A stretch of DNA of 5,064 bases from Parvularculaceae bacterium (GCA_013389125.1 JACADX010000367.1:1-5064), one strand, 5' to 3'; positions 1 through 5,064 are shown, numbered from the stretch's first letter. Translations and numbers: made by a program. Notes: generated by a model not told the origin, from the sequence alone.

Positions 1-29
1 AGCGCGGCGCCGCGCCCGGCGATCGTCAT
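1..29 (-). CDS. 5' end of a gene running off the left edge (function unknown, possibly SDR dehydrogenase)
   Basis: A minus-strand ATG at 27-29 opens a frame reading MTIAGRGAA, with a following CT that forces leucine, before the window ends. It is supported by a strong Shine-Dalgarno (GGAGGA at 36-41, 6 nt from the ATG) and by lying 80 bp downstream of the TetR gene on the same strand. Ten residues cannot identify a family. The pattern (short basic/glycine start, then Ala-Ala-Leu) would fit the beginning of a short-chain dehydrogenase just before its Val-Thr-Gly-Gly nucleotide-binding motif, but this is only a guess. The gene may be co-transcribed with the regulator. Confidence 0.55.
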
Positions 30-35
30 GACTGC

Positions 36-41
36 TCCTCC
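36..41 (-). promoter_or_regulatory. Shine-Dalgarno of the left-edge gene
   Basis: On the minus strand GGAGGA stands 6 nt before the ATG at 27-29. It is close to the ideal anti-16S complement and is the main reason to believe that the nine-codon fragment at the edge is a real gene start. Confidence 0.6.
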
Positions 42-109
42 GAGGCCGCGAAAAATATCGCGCGCGCTCCCGCCCTTGTCCATGAAGCACGGCAGATGCG
101 GGCGGGGCT

Positions 110-685
110 TCATCCGTATTTCGCCAGCGTCATGCGGGCCGCCATGTCCGCCGCTTCGTCGCGATAGACGGGTCCGTCGTCCTTGAGCCAGGTATGCGTC
201 CAGTTCAACATGCCGAAGAACAGCATCGCCTGCGCGCGGAGATGGCCCTTTTCCTGGCGGGGCCGCGCGCGCTTGATGATCCCTTCGACATGCGCGACGA
301 GGCGGCGCTCCTTCGCCACAATGTCGCGCCGCTGCGCCGGCGGAAGGTTCGCGAGCTCGTAGAGAAGGACTTTCTGCTTGTCGGCGGCGCCCGCGTAAAG
401 CCGCAAAAGCCGTCGCGCGAAGCCGCGCAGATCATAGACGGGATGTTCCGATTGCGCTTCGCCGATCGCGGTCAGAAGATCGTCCATGTGCCCCTTCATG
501 ACGGCGTAAAGGATCGCCTCCTTCGACGGGTAATAGTGATAGAAAAGCGATTTCGACATGTCGCAGGCGTCCGCGAGATCAGCGAGCGACGCGCCCGAAA
601 AGCCTTTCGCCGCGAAAAGCCGCGCCGCCGCCTCAACGATCGCGGCGCGCTTTTCCTCATAGTCTTCGGCTTGTCGGCGCGCCAT
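110..685 (-). CDS. TetR/AcrR-family transcriptional regulator, PaaR-like
   Basis: This 191-residue protein has the normal TetR length and layout. Residues about 12-58 form the N-terminal DNA-binding domain: an AAxLFAAKGF helix, then the helix-turn-helix LADLADACDMSKSLFYHYYPSK (about 35-55) with the typical SLFYHYYPSKE recognition helix and lysine hinge. The rest is an alpha-helical ligand-binding and dimerisation domain ending near LNWTHTWLKDDG, common in TetR repressors of acyl-CoA catabolism. It follows paaZ on the same strand after 131 bp, so it may be read through from the paaG operon or have its own promoter. By position it is probably the local paa repressor, released by phenylacetyl-CoA or a related thioester. 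That role is inferred from context and known PaaR proteins, not from a residue signature. The likely target is the palindrome at 4047-4070. The start at 685 fits the usual short polar N-terminus of the family. Confidence 0.9.
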   Translation of the reverse strand: MARRQAEDYEEKRAAIVEAAARLFAAKGFSGASLADLADACDMSKSLFYHYYPSKEAILYAVMKGHMDDLLTAIGEAQSEHPVYDLRGFARRLLRLYAGAADKQKVLLYELANLPPAQRRDIVAKERRLVAHVEGIIKRARPRQEKGHLRAQAMLFFGMLNWTHTWLKDDGPVYRDEAADMAARMTLAKYG

Positions 686-687
686 CA

Positions 688-703
688 GGAGGATCCCCCC
701 TCC
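688..703 (-). promoter_or_regulatory. TetR gene Shine-Dalgarno able to fold on itself
   Basis: Reading the minus strand, GGAGG (699-703) lies 13 nt before the ATG at 683-685 and is followed by a G-run and then CCTCC (688-692). GGAGG and CCTCC are exact complements with a 6-nt loop, so the purine-rich ribosome site could be masked in a small hairpin directly before the start. A closer but poorer site is the G-run at 695-700. The pairing is visible in the sequence; any effect on translation is inference. Confidence 0.35.
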
Positions 704-813
704 CCCGCGCGCGCGAGAGGGAAGGGTGAGGGAAGTTTCGGATCAAAGAACGCGTTGCTCACCGTGCAATCTCAAATCGCCTTTGGTCCTTGCCCCTCTC
801 CCGTCTCCGGCCG
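695..813. repeat. Imperfect palindromic GC-rich intergenic sequence between paaZ and the TetR gene
   Basis: The gap 686-816 holds two facing low-complexity arms. The left arm is a C-rich tract (695-706), alternating GC (706-715) and a purine run GAGAGGGAAGGGTGAGGG (715-732). The right arm is GCCCCTCTCCCGTC (792-805). GAGAGGG at 715-721 is the exact reverse complement of CCCTCTC at 794-800, with 72 bases between. Such C/T-rich and G/A-rich arms are common in dispersed intergenic palindromes of GC-rich proteobacteria. A second copy cannot be seen inside this window, so assignment to a repeat family is a guess. It may end or attenuate paaZ transcription, but no T-run follows as in a classical terminator. 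Confidence 0.35.
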
Positions 814-816
814 AGG

Positions 817-2844
817 TCACATCGCGTTCATCGTCAGCAACTCGTAAGTCGCGACGCTCTCGCCCTTCTGGTTCGTCACAAGGACGTCCCACCTTACCTC
901 GCCGTATTCGTCGTTCCGCTTCTTCTTCGACTTCGCCGTGAGGCGCACCTTGATCTGATCGCCCGGCGAGACCGGGGTCAGGAAGCGCAATTCGTCGAGG
1001 CCGTAATTGGCGAGAACCGGGCCGGGCGCCGGATCGACGAAAAGGCCCGCCGCGAAGGAAAGAATGAGATAGCCGTGCGCGACGCGGCCCGGAAAGAACG
1101 GGTTCGCCTTCGCCGCCGCCTCGTCCATATGCGCGTAGAACGTGTCGCCGGTGAAAGTCGCGAAATGCTCGATGTCCTTGAGCGTGATTTCGCGCGACGG
1201 CGTTTCGACCGTCTTGCCGATTTCAAGCTCGCTGAAGCGATAGCGGAAGGGGTGCGGCGGCGTCGCCTCAGTCGCCGCGCCCTTGACCCATGAACCGGTG
1301 ACGGCGCGGAGCGTCTCGGGCGAGCCCTGCACGGCGGTCCGCTGCATGTAGTGTTTGACGCCGCGCATGCCGCCGAGTTCCTCGCCGCCGCCGGCGCGCC
1401 CGGGGCCGCCATGGACGAGAACGGGCAGCGGACTCCCGTGTCCGGTTGATTCTTTTGCGCAGTCGCGGTTGATGACGATGACGCGCCCATGGAACGAACC
1501 GGCGCCGATGACGACCTCGCGCGCGATGTCGGGATCGTTGGTGAAGAGCGACATGACGAGCGAGCCCTCGCCCCTGTTGCAAAGCGCAATCGCGTCATCG
1601 AGCGATTTATACGGCATCAGCGTCGAGACGGGACCGAACGCCTCAACCGCGTGCACGGCGCGCGCCGTCCACGGATCGTCGCAGCGAAGCAGCATCGGCG
1701 CGACAAAAGCGCCGACGACCGCCGAGGCGCCGATCGGGTCCGAAGACGGCGCATCGCCGTAAACGACTTTCGCTTCAGTTTTCAACGCCGCAACTTTCGC
1801 CCGCACGTCCTCGCGCTGCGCGAGCGAGACGAGCGCGCCCATGCGCACCTCCTCGCGCGCCGGATCGCCGATCGTCGTCTTACCGAGCCCTTCCGCGATC
1901 GCCTTTTGCGCCGCGTCCAGCATCGCCGCCGGAACGAGCGCGCGCCGGATCGCGGTGCATTTCTGGCCGGCCTTGACCGTCATCTCGCGCACGACTTCCT
2001 TGACGAAGAGTTGGAACTCCGGGCTCTCGGCCGTCGCGTCGGGTCCGAGCATCGCGGCGTTCAGCGAATCCTGCTCCGCAACGAAGCGCACGCTTTCGCG
2101 AATGACGACGGGATGGCTCTTCAGTTTCGCCGCGGTCGAGGCCGAGCCGGTGAACGAAACGACGTCTTGTCCCGTCAAATGATCAAGAAGATCGCCGGTC
2201 GAACCGATGATGAGCTGCAAGGCGCCGTCGGGAACCTTGCCGGTCTCGATCAAAACGCGGAACGCCGCCTCGGCGAGATAGGCGGTCGCGGTCGCCGGCT
2301 TTACGATCGACGGCACGCCGGCGATGAGCGCGACAGAAATCTTTTCGAGCATCCCCCAAACGGGAAAGTTGAAGGCGTTGATGTGAAGGGCGAGGCCCTT
2401 CAGCGGCGTGTAGACGTGCTGCGCGAGAAAGCTTCCCTCTTTCGAGATTTGTTCGACGGCGCCGTCGACGAGAATGAAATCATCGGGCAATTCGCGCTTG
2501 GCTTTCGACGCCATGGAAAACAGCGTGCCGGCGCCGCCTTCGATGTCGATCCAGCCGTCCTTCCGCGTCGCGCCGGTGAGGAAGTTGAGCCGATAAAGCT
2601 CCTCCTTCCTCTCCATGATCGCCGACCCGAGCGCCTTCGCGATCGCCGCGCGCTGATGAAAGGTCAGCTTGCGGAGGTTCCGCCCGCCGACGTCGCGCGC
2701 AAAGTCCGCCATCGCCTTGAAATCGAGCCCGCCGGAGCCGCCGCGCGCGACGATTTCGCCGGTGACCGCGGAAGCGATGTCGGCGACGCCGCTTCCTTCC
2801 GTCCAAGCGCCGCAGGCGTAATTCTTGAGCGTGAACGCCGACAT
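817..2844 (-). CDS. paaZ: Bifunctional oxepin-CoA hydrolase / 3-oxo-5,6-dehydrosuberyl-CoA semialdehyde dehydrogenase PaaZ
   Basis: This 675-residue two-domain cytosolic enzyme opens the oxepin-CoA ring and oxidises the resulting aldehyde with NADP+. The N-terminal aldehyde dehydrogenase domain (about 1-525) shows the NAFNFPVWG motif (Asn159), SIVKPAT (Lys182), general base Glu257 in FVAEQDSLN and nucleophile Cys296 in GQKCTAIRR. It closes with the PaaZ-typical STGHGSPLP, HGGPGRAGGGEELGG and HYMQRTAVQGSP blocks. The C-terminal MaoC-like R-hydratase domain (about 530-675) carries the catalytic pair Asp567/His572 in GDTFYAHMD, then PFFPGRVAHGY. Length and residue numbering track E. coli PaaZ (about 681 aa, Glu256/Cys295) closely. 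I chose the ATG at 2842-2844, the second of two adjacent ATGs, because GGAG lies 6 nt upstream; an open frame to 2910 would overlap the preceding gene. Both active sites look intact. It is third in the paaG-VOC-paaZ operon, 13 bp after the VOC stop. Confidence 0.97.
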   Translation of the reverse strand: MSAFTLKNYACGAWTEGSGVADIASAVTGEIVARGGSGGLDFKAMADFARDVGGRNLRKLTFHQRAAIAKALGSAIMERKEELYRLNFLTGATRKDGWIDIEGGAGTLFSMASKAKRELPDDFILVDGAVEQISKEGSFLAQHVYTPLKGLALHINAFNFPVWGMLEKISVALIAGVPSIVKPATATAYLAEAAFRVLIETGKVPDGALQLIIGSTGDLLDHLTGQDVVSFTGSASTAAKLKSHPVVIRESVRFVAEQDSLNAAMLGPDATAESPEFQLFVKEVVREMTVKAGQKCTAIRRALVPAAMLDAAQKAIAEGLGKTTIGDPAREEVRMGALVSLAQREDVRAKVAALKTEAKVVYGDAPSSDPIGASAVVGAFVAPMLLRCDDPWTARAVHAVEAFGPVSTLMPYKSLDDAIALCNRGEGSLVMSLFTNDPDIAREVVIGAGSFHGRVIVINRDCAKESTGHGSPLPVLVHGGPGRAGGGEELGGMRGVKHYMQRTAVQGSPETLRAVTGSWVKGAATEATPPHPFRYRFSELEIGKTVETPSREITLKDIEHFATFTGDTFYAHMDEAAAKANPFFPGRVAHGYLILSFAAGLFVDPAPGPVLANYGLDELRFLTPVSPGDQIKVRLTAKSKKKRNDEYGEVRWDVLVTNQKGESVATYELLTMNAM

Positions 2845-2850
2845 CATGAT

Positions 2851-2854
2851 CTCC
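2851..2854 (-). promoter_or_regulatory. paaZ ribosome binding site that decides the start
   Basis: The minus strand reads GGAG, then atcatg, then ATG. Spacing is 6 nt to the second ATG (2842-2844) but only 3 nt to the first (2845-2847), so the second is preferred. The site lies in the 13-bp gap after the VOC gene stop (TGA at 2858-2860), which favours translational coupling. Confidence 0.6.
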
Positions 2855-2857
2855 GTT

Positions 2858-3214
2858 TCAGATTTCCTGTCCCGCTCGGATGAGATTGCCGTCAGGATCG
2901 ACGATAACAAGCTCCTTCATCCGCCACGGCTTGACCGCCGCCGGCTCGAATCGCGGGATTCCATGACGCGGCAGGCCTAGTCCGGCGAATTCCGCGGACA
3001 ACGCGTCAATGTCGGACGGGCGCATATAGGCCGCGTGGTCGCTCGCTTCGGGCTTGTGTTCCTCGTGAAGGAAAAAGTGAGCCTCGGCGTTTTCACGTCT
3101 CATCAGGAGATAGGCGGCGTCCTTGTAGACCGTTCGAAAGCCAAGCCGCGAGTAGAACGCTTCCGACTGAGCAATGTCGCGGCTCGGAAGGATAGGAGAC
3201 AGCTTCTCAAGCAT
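2858..3214 (-). CDS. VOC-superfamily small protein, bleomycin-resistance/glyoxalase-like
   Basis: This 118-residue protein has the size of a bleomycin-binding VOC protein: two beta-alpha-beta-beta-beta modules that dimerise. Module one begins LSPILPSRDIAQSEAFYSRLGF (5-26), the usual 'domain-swap' opening, followed by YLLMRRENAEAHFFLHE (35-51). Module two starts about MRPSDIDALSAEFAGLG (64-80) and ends ELVIVDPDGNLIRAGQ (101-116), the VOC signature strand. The glutamate that often binds metal after DPDGNLI is Arg113 here, and the first strand has no His, so a metal-dependent glyoxalase or dioxygenase role is unlikely. Ligand binding, as in bleomycin-resistance proteins, fits better. It starts 3 bp after the paaG stop, with AAGGG 10 nt and GAGGA directly before the ATG, so it is probably translationally coupled. 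I know no established step for it in phenylacetate breakdown. Substrate unknown. Confidence 0.88.
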   Translation of the reverse strand: MLEKLSPILPSRDIAQSEAFYSRLGFRTVYKDAAYLLMRRENAEAHFFLHEEHKPEASDHAAYMRPSDIDALSAEFAGLGLPRHGIPRFEPAAVKPWRMKELVIVDPDGNLIRAGQEI

Positions 3215-3217
3215 TCC

Positions 3218-4009
3218 TCATCGGCCCTTGAACGCCGGCTTGCGCTTGGCGAGAAACGCATCGACCCCTTCGCGGTAATCCTCCGACCGGCCAAGCTCGC
3301 GCATCCTGTCGCGTTCAAGATCGAGCTGCTCGTCCAGGGACCGCGCAAAAGCCGCGCGGATGAGCTTTTTTGTTTCGGCGAGGCCCTTCGTCGGCGCCGA
3401 CGCGAATTTCGCGACCAGCGCGTTCGCTTCGTCAGCAAGTCTGTCGTCGTCGACGCATTTCCAGATAAGGCCCCACTCTTGCGCCGTTTCGGCGGGGAGG
3501 GGATCGCCGGTCAGCGCAAGACCGAGCGCGCGCGCTTGTCCCGCAAGGCGCGGCAGCGCCCAGGAGCTTCCCGAATCCGGCACGAGGCCGATATTCGCGA
3601 ACGACATGATGAATTTCGCCGACTTCGCCGCGATCACGATATCGGACGCGAAGGCGAGCGATGCGCCGGCGCCCGCCGCGACGCCGTTGACCGCCGCGAC
3701 GACCGGCATCGGCAGCGAGGTCAAACGCCGGATCAGCGGATTATAGCGCTTTTCGACCGACTCGCCGAGATCGGGCGCCGCGCCTCCTGGCGTCACCGCG
3801 CGATCGGAAAGGTCCTGTCCCGCGCAAAAGCCGCGTCCCGCTCCGGTAATGAGCAGGGTACGGACGGATTTGTCCTGCTCGACCGTCGTCAGCGCTTCGG
3901 CGATCTCGCCGTGCATTTCAACGGTGAAGGAATTGAGCCGGTCCGGCCGGTTCAAGGCGAGGCGCGCCGCGCCGCCGTCGATCGAAAAAAGGATCGTTTC
4001 GAACGCCAT
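3218..4009 (-). CDS. paaG: PaaG, 1,2-epoxyphenylacetyl-CoA isomerase (crotonase family)
   Basis: This 263-residue enzyme isomerises ring-1,2-epoxyphenylacetyl-CoA to oxepin-CoA and also shifts double bonds in dehydroadipyl-CoA during later beta-oxidation. It is a crotonase fold throughout: LNRPDRLNSF (19-28), oxyanion-hole and CoA segment GRGFCAGQDLSD (58-69), the PaaG-typical APDLGESVEKRYNPLIRRL (78-96), second oxyanion segment NGVAAGAGAS (108-117), and IGLVPDSGSSW (140-150). Asp145 in the last segment matches the catalytic aspartate of PaaG. The C-terminus LDLERDRMRELGRSEDYREGVDAFLAKRKPAFKG is nearly diagnostic of this family, and length matches E. coli PaaG (262 aa). The position after Pro-Asp-Ser-Gly is Ser rather than the usual Gly. 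The ATG at 4007-4009 has GAGG 5 nt upstream. It is first in its operon, starting 74 bp from divergent paaI, with a promoter and likely operator between. Confidence 0.96.
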   Translation of the reverse strand: MAFETILFSIDGGAARLALNRPDRLNSFTVEMHGEIAEALTTVEQDKSVRTLLITGAGRGFCAGQDLSDRAVTPGGAAPDLGESVEKRYNPLIRRLTSLPMPVVAAVNGVAAGAGASLAFASDIVIAAKSAKFIMSFANIGLVPDSGSSWALPRLAGQARALGLALTGDPLPAETAQEWGLIWKCVDDDRLADEANALVAKFASAPTKGLAETKKLIRAAFARSLDEQLDLERDRMRELGRSEDYREGVDAFLAKRKPAFKGR

Positions 4010-4022
4010 CGCCGCCTCACGA

Positions 4023-4049
4023 TTGCCTTGGGCGGCGGAGTCTTATAAT
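4023..4049 (+). promoter_or_regulatory. Predicted sigma70-type promoter for paaI-paaJ
   Basis: A perfect TATAAT (-10) stands at 4044-4049 in otherwise GC-rich DNA. The best -35 is TTGCCT (4023-4028), 15 nt upstream, shorter than ideal. The start point would fall near 4056, inside the palindrome, with a leader of about 28 nt to the paaI ATG. The -10 box shares its AT bases with the -10 of the divergent paaG promoter. Confidence 0.5.
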
Positions 4050-4068
4050 TGAACGATTGGTCGGTCAA
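4042..4068 (-). promoter_or_regulatory. Predicted sigma70-type promoter for paaG-VOC-paaZ
   Basis: On the minus strand TTGACC (4063-4068, -35) is followed after 15 nt by TATAAG (4042-4047, -10). Transcription would begin near 4035, giving a leader of about 25 nt before the paaG ATG. The spacer is shorter than the ideal 17 nt. The palindrome at 4047-4070 covers the -35 box and the whole spacer, a standard arrangement for repression. Confidence 0.45.
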
Positions 4069-4070
4069 TT
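4047..4070. promoter_or_regulatory. Likely TetR/PaaR operator in the divergent promoter region
   Basis: This 24-bp pseudo-palindrome is centred between 4058 and 4059. AATTGA (4047-4052) pairs with TCAATT (4065-4070) and CGA (4054-4056) with TCG (4061-4063), so 9 of 12 half-site positions are symmetric. The core GGTCGGTC (4059-4066) and its weaker left mate GAACGATT (4051-4058) resemble TetR operators with CCG and CGG half-sites. As I recall it, the PaaR core of Corynebacterium is CCGNNCGNNCGG, and bases 4053-4064 match 6 of its 8 fixed positions. The site overlaps promoter elements on both strands, so one bound dimer could silence both operons. Binding by the local TetR protein is inferred. 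Confidence 0.6.
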
Positions 4071-4073
4071 CGC

Positions 4074-4077
4074 AAGG
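4074..4077 (+). promoter_or_regulatory. paaI ribosome binding site that decides the start
   Basis: AAGG ends 6 nt before the ATG at 4084-4086. The alternative in-frame TTG at 4057 lies inside the operator, at about the predicted transcription start, and has no ribosome site, so it is rejected as the start. Confidence 0.55.
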
Positions 4078-4083
4078 TTTCTG

Positions 4084-4518
4084 ATGACGAACGGGAAGCA
4101 AGACGCGCTGGCGCGCCGCATCGCCGAATACCTCCATTCGACCGAGGGCGTCGCGGAGACGTTCGGCCTTGTGATGGAAGGCGCAGGGCTCGGCTGGGCG
4201 CGCTGTTCGATGGTCGTCAAGGAGAACATGACGAACGGACACAAGGTGTGCCATGGCGGCGTGCTCTTTTCGCTGGCCGACAACGCCCTCGCCTGGGCCT
4301 GCAATTCGCGGAACGTGATCGCTTTCGCGCAGTCGGCGTCGATTTCCTTTATTTCGCCGGCGAAAATCGGCGAGAAGGTGACGGCCCATGCGAAAGAAGA
4401 AGCGAACGAAGGCCGCACCGGCATTTATACGGTGACGATCACGGCCGAGGACGGCCGCGTCATCGCCGTGTTTCAGGGGCTATCGCGGACGGCCGGCGGG
4501 AAGGTCGTGGAGGAATAA
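4084..4518 (+). CDS. paaI: PaaI, hydroxyphenylacetyl-CoA thioesterase (hotdog fold)
   Basis: This 144-residue hotdog-fold acyl-CoA thioesterase releases CoA from dead-end ring-hydroxylated phenylacetyl-CoA and related thioesters, preventing CoA depletion when the paa pathway stalls. The active-site block NGHKVCHGGVLFSLADNALAWACNS (51-75) holds the family residues Asn51, His57, Gly58-Gly59 and catalytic Asp66 on the central helix. SASISFISPAKIGEKVTAHA (84-103) and TGIYTVTITAEDGRVIAVFQGLSR (112-135) are the following hotdog strands. Length agrees with E. coli PaaI (140 aa), which is tetrameric and cytosolic. The ATG at 4084 is chosen because AAGG precedes it by 6 nt and the N-terminus then matches the family. 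It is first in the rightward operon, and paaJ starts at the very next base after its TAA stop. Expression probably responds to the operator at 4047-4070. Confidence 0.95.
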   Translation: MTNGKQDALARRIAEYLHSTEGVAETFGLVMEGAGLGWARCSMVVKENMTNGHKVCHGGVLFSLADNALAWACNSRNVIAFAQSASISFISPAKIGEKVTAHAKEEANEGRTGIYTVTITAEDGRVIAVFQGLSRTAGGKVVEE

Positions 4519-5064
4519 ATGCCGGAAGCCTTCATCTGCGACGCCGTCCGGACGCCGATCGGGCGCTATGCCGGATCATTGTCATCGGTCAGGACGGACG
4601 ATCTTGCCGCGATCCCCTTGCGCGCCTTGAAGGAGCGCAATCCGACAATCGACTGGACGGCGCTCGACGATATCGTGATGGGCTGCGCCAATCAGGCCGG
4701 CGAGGACAACAGGAACGTCGCGCGCATGGCGGCGCTCCTGGCGGGCCTTGGCGAGAGGGCGCCGGGGACGACTGTCAATCGCCTCTGCGGCTCGGGCATG
4801 GACGCCGGTCTGATCGCCGCGCGGGCGATCAAGGCGGGCGAGGCGGAATTGATGATCGCCGGCGGCGTTGAATCGATGAGCCGCGCGCCCTTCGTGATGG
4901 GCAAGGCGGCGGAGGCGTTCTCGCGCGCGGCGGAGATCTTCGACACCACAATCGGCTGGCGCTTCGTCAACCCGCTCATCAAGGCGCAATACGGAATCGA
5001 TTCGATGCCGGAGACGGCGGAGAACGTCGCCGTCGACTTCAACATTTCAAGAGCCGATCAGGAC
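4519..5064 (+). CDS. paaJ: PaaJ, 3-oxoadipyl-CoA / 3-oxo-5,6-dehydrosuberyl-CoA thiolase (5' part, cut by window end)
   Basis: The first 182 codons of a thiolase usually about 400 residues long; no stop occurs before the window edge. The start MPEAFICDAVRTPIGRYAGS is the standard 3-oxoadipyl-CoA thiolase N-terminus. GCANQAGEDNRNVARMAALLAG (55-76) and TTVNRLCGSGMD (84-95) with nucleophilic Cys90 follow, then AGGVESMSRAPFVMGKA (114-130) and FDTTIGWRFVNPL (141-153), all typical of PaaJ/PcaF. The second catalytic Cys and His lie beyond the window. The enzyme cleaves 3-oxo-5,6-dehydrosuberyl-CoA and 3-oxoadipyl-CoA with CoA, giving acetyl-CoA and finally succinyl-CoA. The name paaJ rather than pcaF rests on its place directly after paaI; sequence alone does not separate the two. 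The ATG abuts the paaI stop, and GGAGG at 4509-4513 inside the end of paaI serves as ribosome site with 5-nt spacing, implying translational coupling. Confidence 0.94.
   Translation, partial: MPEAFICDAVRTPIGRYAGSLSSVRTDDLAAIPLRALKERNPTIDWTALDDIVMGCANQAGEDNRNVARMAALLAGLGERAPGTTVNRLCGSGMDAGLIAARAIKAGEAELMIAGGVESMSRAPFVMGKAAEAFSRAAEIFDTTIGWRFVNPLIKAQYGIDSMPETAENVAVDFNISRADQD

Noticed and set aside
47..62. Hairpin CGCGA / TCGCG with an A/T-rich loop between the TetR gene and the left-edge gene
   Set aside because: Only 5 bp of stem with no T-run after it on the minus strand; too weak for a terminator and likely chance in CG-rich DNA.
754..768. Small inverted repeat TTGC-N7-GCAA in the gap before the TetR gene, considered as an autoregulatory operator
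   Set aside because: The arms are only 4 bp and do not resemble the GGTCGGTC-type site at 4047-4070; no convincing promoter is placed around it.
194..847. Plus-strand open frame opposite the TetR gene, running into paaZ
   Set aside because: It is an antisense shadow. The minus-strand frame has an unmistakable TetR helix-turn-helix, while this one has no family features.
1489..2883. Long open frame on the plus strand opposite paaZ (464 codons)
   Set aside because: It is rich in Arg, Ala and Asp/Glu without any recognisable domain and lies wholly antisense to a well-conserved two-domain enzyme. This is the usual shadow frame in GC-rich DNA.
2845..2910. Longer N-terminus for paaZ starting at 2910
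   Set aside because: The extra 22 residues (MLSSILTAISSERDRKSE...) overlap the end of the VOC gene and do not resemble PaaZ. The active-site numbering fits the start at 2844.
3035..4048. Plus-strand open frame of 337 codons opposite the VOC gene and paaG
   Set aside because: Arg-rich composition, no domain, and antisense to two clearly identified genes.
4057..4083. Upstream TTG start for paaI
   Set aside because: It falls in the operator at about the transcription start, has no ribosome binding site, and the extra residues do not match PaaI proteins. ATG 4084 has AAGG at good spacing.
1..5064. Frequent CGATCG and GCGATCGC words, reminiscent of cyanobacterial HIP1
   Set aside because: They occur inside codons throughout the GC-rich genes with no spacing pattern, and the gene content is proteobacterial. 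Composition alone is a sufficient explanation.

Overview
The window is a GC-rich piece of bacterial chromosome from the aerobic phenylacetate (phenylacetyl-CoA, 'paa') degradation pathway. Protein style, codon use and the pairing of paa genes with a TetR-family regulator suggest an alphaproteobacterium, possibly of the Hyphomicrobiales (Rhizobiales). That placement is inferred from remembered family sequences, not from a marker gene. No rRNA, tRNA, CRISPR array, transposase or phage gene was seen.

Layout: two transcription units diverge from a 74-bp gap at 4010-4083. Leftward (minus strand) run paaG (epoxide isomerase, 3218-4009), a small VOC/bleomycin-resistance-like protein (2858-3214) and paaZ (bifunctional oxepin-CoA hydrolase/aldehyde dehydrogenase, 817-2844). 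These three are packed with gaps of 3 and 13 bp. After a 131-bp gap holding imperfect palindromic GC-rich sequence comes a TetR-family regulator (110-685, PaaR-like). The first nine codons of another minus-strand gene with a strong ribosome binding site sit at 1-29. Rightward (plus strand) run paaI (hotdog thioesterase, 4084-4518) and, directly abutting its stop codon, paaJ (3-oxoadipyl-CoA thiolase, 4519 to beyond the window end).

How they work together: phenylacetyl-CoA is epoxidised by the PaaABCE mono-oxygenase (not in this window). PaaG isomerises the epoxide to the seven-membered oxepin-CoA. PaaZ hydrolyses that ring and oxidises the reactive aldehyde. PaaJ cleaves the resulting 3-oxoacyl-CoA, and later 3-oxoadipyl-CoA. 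PaaI rescues CoA from dead-end thioesters. The TetR protein is the probable local repressor, with an acyl-CoA such as phenylacetyl-CoA as likely inducer.

The most informative non-coding signal is a 24-bp pseudo-palindrome at 4047-4070. It overlaps predicted promoter elements of both divergent units and resembles a TetR/PaaR-type operator. The least explained gene is the VOC protein between paaG and paaZ. Otherwise the window is a fairly ordinary catabolic cluster, and I see no evidence of a wholly new system.
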